From JAQGMV01 sp050260255 (GTDB lineage: Bacteria > Pseudomonadota > Gammaproteobacteria > Burkholderiales > SG8-41): a stretch of DNA of 8,540 nucleotides. Positions 6,247 to 8,540 of the stretch are shown here, piece by piece. The position numbers and the translations under genes were made by a program. Under the pieces are notes generated by a model, which worked only from the letters and a program-made list of their open reading frames with translations, was not told the origin of the DNA and made no database searches. The number at the start of each line of letters is the position of its first letter. Positions within the stretch are counted from its first letter, which is position 1. The stretch covers positions 1 to 8,540 of the forward strand of contig JBLNBW010000333.1 in assembly GCA_050260255.1 (NCBI GenBank), given 5' to 3'.

Positions 6247-7058
6247 TGCGCGCTCCCGCGGTTTGCATCCATCGCAGCGCGCACGCCGGCGAGGAAACGC
6301 TTGACGTTCGCTGCTGCCTGATCCGGCTTCGACTGCTCGATTTCCTGCACCAGGCGGCTGCCGATGACTACTGCATCCGCGACGCTCGCGATGCGCTGGG
6401 CCGTTTCCGCGTCGCGTATGCCGAAGCCCACACCAACGGGCAACTGCGTGTGCTTGCGTATCGCCTCGATGCGGCTCTTCACGTTGTCGAGATCGATGTT
6501 CGCCGCACCCGTCACGCCTTTCAGCGATACGTAATAGAGATAGCCCCGGCCGAGCGCCGCAACGGCTTTCATACGATCGTCGGTCGTCGTCGGCGACAGG
6601 AGAAACACCGTATCCATGCCCTGCGCATCGAGCAATTCGACCAGATCACGCGCTTCCTCGGGCGGATAGTCGACAACGAGGACGCCGTCCACGCCGGCAT
6701 CGCGCGCCGCGGTAGCGAACGCCTGCACGCCCATCGCCTCGATGGGATTCGCGTAGCCCATGAGCACGACCGGGGTGGCGGTGTCCTGCGCACGAAATGC
6801 GCGCACATAACCGAGCACGTCTTTGAGCGACACGCCTTTGCGCAGCGCGCGCTCGCTGGCCCGCTGGATCACCGGGCCATCGGCCATGGGGTCGGAGAAC
6901 GGAACGCCGAGCTCGATGACGTCGGCGCCCGCTTCCACCAGCGCCTGCATCAGCGGCACGGTGAGCGCGGGGTCCGGATCGCCGGCTGTGACGAAAGGAA
7001 TCAGCGCCTTGCGATTCTGGTCGCGCAGTCGTGCGAAAGTAGCGGCTATACGTGACAT
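6243..7058 (-). CDS. trpA: Tryptophan synthase alpha subunit
   Basis: TrpA cleaves indole-3-glycerol phosphate to indole and glyceraldehyde 3-phosphate and channels the indole to TrpB. The 271-residue protein is a standard TIM barrel. Catalytic Glu49 (VIELGVPFSDP) and Asp60 (MADGPVIQ) sit at their canonical positions. The mobile loop SLKGVTGA is at 178-185, and the phosphate-binding segments are GVGFGIRD (209-216) and GSRLV (233-237). The final bases overlap the accD start. The ATG at 7058 is followed at once by a typical N-terminus (MSRIAATFARLR), so the start is secure. It has no recognisable Shine-Dalgarno sequence; the preceding bases are an A7 run. The 103-base gap to trpB, with its repeat element, is unusual for two subunits normally made from adjoining genes. 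Confidence 0.98.
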   Translation of the reverse strand: MSRIAATFARLRDQNRKALIPFVTAGDPDPALTVPLMQALVEAGADVIELGVPFSDPMADGPVIQRASERALRKGVSLKDVLGYVRAFRAQDTATPVVLMGYANPIEAMGVQAFATAARDAGVDGVLVVDYPPEEARDLVELLDAQGMDTVFLLSPTTTDDRMKAVAALGRGYLYYVSLKGVTGAANIDLDNVKSRIEAIRKHTQLPVGVGFGIRDAETAQRIASVADAVVIGSRLVQEIEQSKPDQAAANVKRFLAGVRAAMDANRGSAQ

Positions 7059-7075
7059 TATGTTTTTTTGTGACC

Positions 7076-7159
7076 GGTGAGGAGTCAGGAGTAAGGCGCA
7101 ACAAAAGCGTCGTTCATCGCGCGCTGCTAGCTCACCCTTACCCCTTACTCCTGACTTCC
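7076..7159. repeat. Inverted array of heptamer repeats between trpB and trpA
   Basis: The plus strand reads GGTGAGG, AGTCAGG, AGTAAGG (7076-7096), three consecutive heptamers. About 40 bases on, the minus strand carries AGTCAGG, AGTAAGG, GGTAAGG (7156-7136) followed by GTGAG. The two arrays point toward each other, and a 14-base stretch (7083-7096 against 7143-7156) is perfectly complementary. The centre (7097-7130) is non-repetitive. It resembles the short heptamer tandem repeats scattered between genes in some bacterial genomes (best known to me from cyanobacteria), which can form hairpins. No T-tract follows on either strand, so it is not an intrinsic terminator. The repeat structure is seen directly; dispersal in the genome cannot be judged from this window. 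Confidence 0.75.
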
Positions 7160-7161
7160 AA

Positions 7162-8361
7162 CTAGAATTTGATTCCCGATTTCTCGGCGACGGTATGCAT
7201 GTCCTTGTCGCCGCGTCCGGACAGATTCACGAGCAGCATCTCGTCTTTCCTCATGCGCGGCGCCATCTTCTTCGCGTACGCAAGCGCGTGACTCGACTCC
7301 AGCGCCGGTATGATGCCCTCCAGGCGGCAAAGATCATGGAACGCCTGCAGCGCTTCGTCGTCGGTGACGGAAGCGTACTCCGCCCGCCCCAAATCCTTGA
7401 GCCAGGCATGCTCGGGGCCTACCCCCGGATAGTCGAGGCCTGCTGAAATCGAATGCGTCTCGATGATCTGGCCGTGTTCGTCCTGCAGCAGATAGGTGCG
7501 GTTGCCGTGCAGCACACCGGGTTTGCCGGCCGTAAGCGTAGCGGCATGCTTGCCGGTCTCGAGGCCGTGCCCCGCCGCTTCGACGCCGACGAGGCGTACG
7601 CCCTCTTCACTGATGTACGGATAGAAGATGCCCATCGCGTTGGAGCCGCCGCCAACGCACGCCAGCACCGCATCCGGCTGGCGGCCGGCGAGCTCTGCCA
7701 TCTGCGTCTTGCATTCGCGTCCGATCACCGACTGGAAGTCGCGCACCATCATGGGATAAGGATGCGGACCTGCTACCGTGCCGATGATATAGAACGTGTT
7801 CTCGACATTGGTGACCCAGTCGCGCATCGCCTCGTTGAGCGCATCCTTGAGCGTTCGGGAGCCGCTTTCCACGGGCACCACCGTCGCACCGAGCAGCTTC
7901 ATGCGATAAACGTTCTGTACCTGGCGCACGACATCTTCTGCGCCCATGTACACCACGCACTCGAGACCATAGCGAGCGGCGACCGTGGCCGCAGCCACAC
8001 CGTGCATGCCGGCACCTGTCTCGGCGATGACGCGCGGCTTGCCCATGCGGCGCGCGAGCAGCGCCTGCCCCATGACGTTGTTGATCTTGTGGGCGCCGGT
8101 GTGATTGAGATCCTCGCGCTTGAGGTAGACCTGCGCCCCGCCGAAATGCTGCGACCAGCGCTTTGCGTGGTAAATCGGACTGGGGCGGCCAACGTAGTGC
8201 TTGAGCTCGTACTCGAACTCCGCGACGAACTCCGGGTCGTGCTGGTAGCGCGCGTACGCATTCTTCAGCTCGTCGAGCGCGTGCACCAGCGTTTCGGAAA
8301 CGAAGGAGCCGCCGTACGGGCCGAAATGGCCGCTGCGGTCCGGCAAGTCATACATCTGCAT
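7162..8361 (-). CDS. trpB: Tryptophan synthase beta subunit
   Basis: TrpB is the PLP-dependent subunit that condenses indole with serine to give tryptophan. The ATG at 8361 gives 399 residues, the usual size, and has AGGAG 6 bases upstream; a further in-frame ATG at 8355 is possible. Longer in-frame extension into trpF would add residues with no family likeness. Landmarks are Lys92 in HTGAHKINN (Schiff base), Glu114 in AETGAG (catalytic acid-base), GGGSN (237-241, PLP phosphate), Asp310 in SAGLDYPGVGPEH, Glu355 in PALESSHA, and LSGRGDKD (380-387). The substrate-carboxylate loop reads TGAGMHG, with Met119 where the family normally has Gln (Salmonella position 114). Otherwise it looks fully functional. 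It overlaps trpF by 14 bases, implying coupled translation. Confidence 0.98.
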   Translation of the reverse strand: MQMYDLPDRSGHFGPYGGSFVSETLVHALDELKNAYARYQHDPEFVAEFEYELKHYVGRPSPIYHAKRWSQHFGGAQVYLKREDLNHTGAHKINNVMGQALLARRMGKPRVIAETGAGMHGVAAATVAARYGLECVVYMGAEDVVRQVQNVYRMKLLGATVVPVESGSRTLKDALNEAMRDWVTNVENTFYIIGTVAGPHPYPMMVRDFQSVIGRECKTQMAELAGRQPDAVLACVGGGSNAMGIFYPYISEEGVRLVGVEAAGHGLETGKHAATLTAGKPGVLHGNRTYLLQDEHGQIIETHSISAGLDYPGVGPEHAWLKDLGRAEYASVTDDEALQAFHDLCRLEGIIPALESSHALAYAKKMAPRMRKDEMLLVNLSGRGDKDMHTVAEKSGIKF

Positions 8362-8540
8362 TGCGCACTCCTGCGATGAAGGCGGCGATTTTCCCGTGGT
8401 CCTTGATGCCTTTGCCGACCTCGACGCCGCTGGACACGTCCACGGCCCAGGGGCGTACGGTACGCACCGCCTCGACCACATTGTCCGGGGTAAGTCCGCC
8501 CGAGAGAATGACGGGCAAAGGCAGATTGGCGGGGATCAGG
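8348..8540 (-). CDS. trpF: Phosphoribosylanthranilate isomerase, C-terminal 63 residues
   Basis: TrpF is the isomerase that converts N-(5'-phosphoribosyl)anthranilate to CdRP in tryptophan synthesis. Only the last 63 codons are inside the window; the gene continues past the right edge. The translated tail contains LSGGLTPDNV (12-21 of the visible part) and RPWAVDVSSGVE (29-40), the two C-terminal phosphate-binding segments of the family TIM barrel, and then KGIKDHGKI. The catalytic Cys and Asp lie in the missing part. The stop TGA (8350-8348) falls inside trpB, a 14-base overlap, and the trpB ribosome site lies within this gene. The family call is secure from these motifs together with the trpB neighbour. 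Confidence 0.93.
   Translation of the reverse strand, partial: LIPANLPLPVILSGGLTPDNVVEAVRTVRPWAVDVSSGVEVGKGIKDHGKIAAFIAGVRNADV

Noticed and set aside
7076..7159. The trpB-trpA inverted repeat as a transcription terminator or attenuator
   Set aside because: No T-run follows the stem on either strand; the nearby homopolymer reads as A7 in the transcript direction. There is no leader-peptide or trp-codon cluster either.
7453..8379. Plus-strand open frame of 308 codons opposite trpB
   Set aside because: It is the antisense shadow of trpB; the translation shows no domain and the sense gene is unambiguous.
8362..8481. N-terminal extension of trpB by 40 residues
   Set aside because: These bases encode the trpF C-terminus in another frame, the extra residues have no TrpB likeness, and a proper ribosome site precedes the ATG at 8361.

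Overview
This is a GC-rich chromosomal window in which every supportable gene lies on the minus strand, so the genes read from the right edge to the left edge. The order of transcription is trpF (3' end only), trpB, trpA, accD, folC, a dedD-like SPOR-domain gene, cvpA, purF and metZ (5' part only). This order is the conserved tryptophan / acetyl-CoA carboxylase / folate / purine / methionine block that I associate with Betaproteobacteria. Pseudomonads share the accD-folC-SPOR-cvpA-purF-metZ part but normally keep trpBA elsewhere. The assignment to a betaproteobacterium is an inference from gene order, protein style and composition, and I cannot name a genus.

Right part (about 5380-8540): trpF overlaps trpB by 14 bases. 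A gap of about 100 bases separates trpB from trpA and holds an inverted array of 7-base repeats. trpA overlaps accD by the ATGA arrangement. The products perform the late steps of tryptophan synthesis plus the beta subunit of the carboxyltransferase that makes malonyl-CoA. Middle part (2745-5336): folC, the SPOR gene and cvpA are tightly packed, with the stop of the SPOR gene directly abutting the cvpA ATG. Left part (1-2735): purF follows cvpA after 9 bases and closes the operon-like run.

The most interesting stretch is the 195 bases between purF and metZ. It looks like a complete independent control region for metZ: a candidate sigma-70 promoter whose -35 box overlaps the purF stop codon, a candidate SAM-II (SAM-alpha) riboswitch starting at the predicted transcription start, and a strong intrinsic terminator. 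The conserved 3' end of the aptamer can pair over 8 bp with the 5' half of the terminator, so an antiterminator and the terminator are mutually exclusive. The simplest reading is that metZ (direct sulfhydrylation to homocysteine) is switched off by premature termination when S-adenosylmethionine is abundant, while the same terminator also stops read-through from purF.

Otherwise the window is ordinary conserved housekeeping DNA. I see no phage, transposase, CRISPR, tRNA, rRNA or defence genes. Secondary points are the heptamer repeat element between trpB and trpA, the lack of a Shine-Dalgarno sequence before trpA, and a methionine in TrpB where the family motif GAGQHG normally has glutamine.
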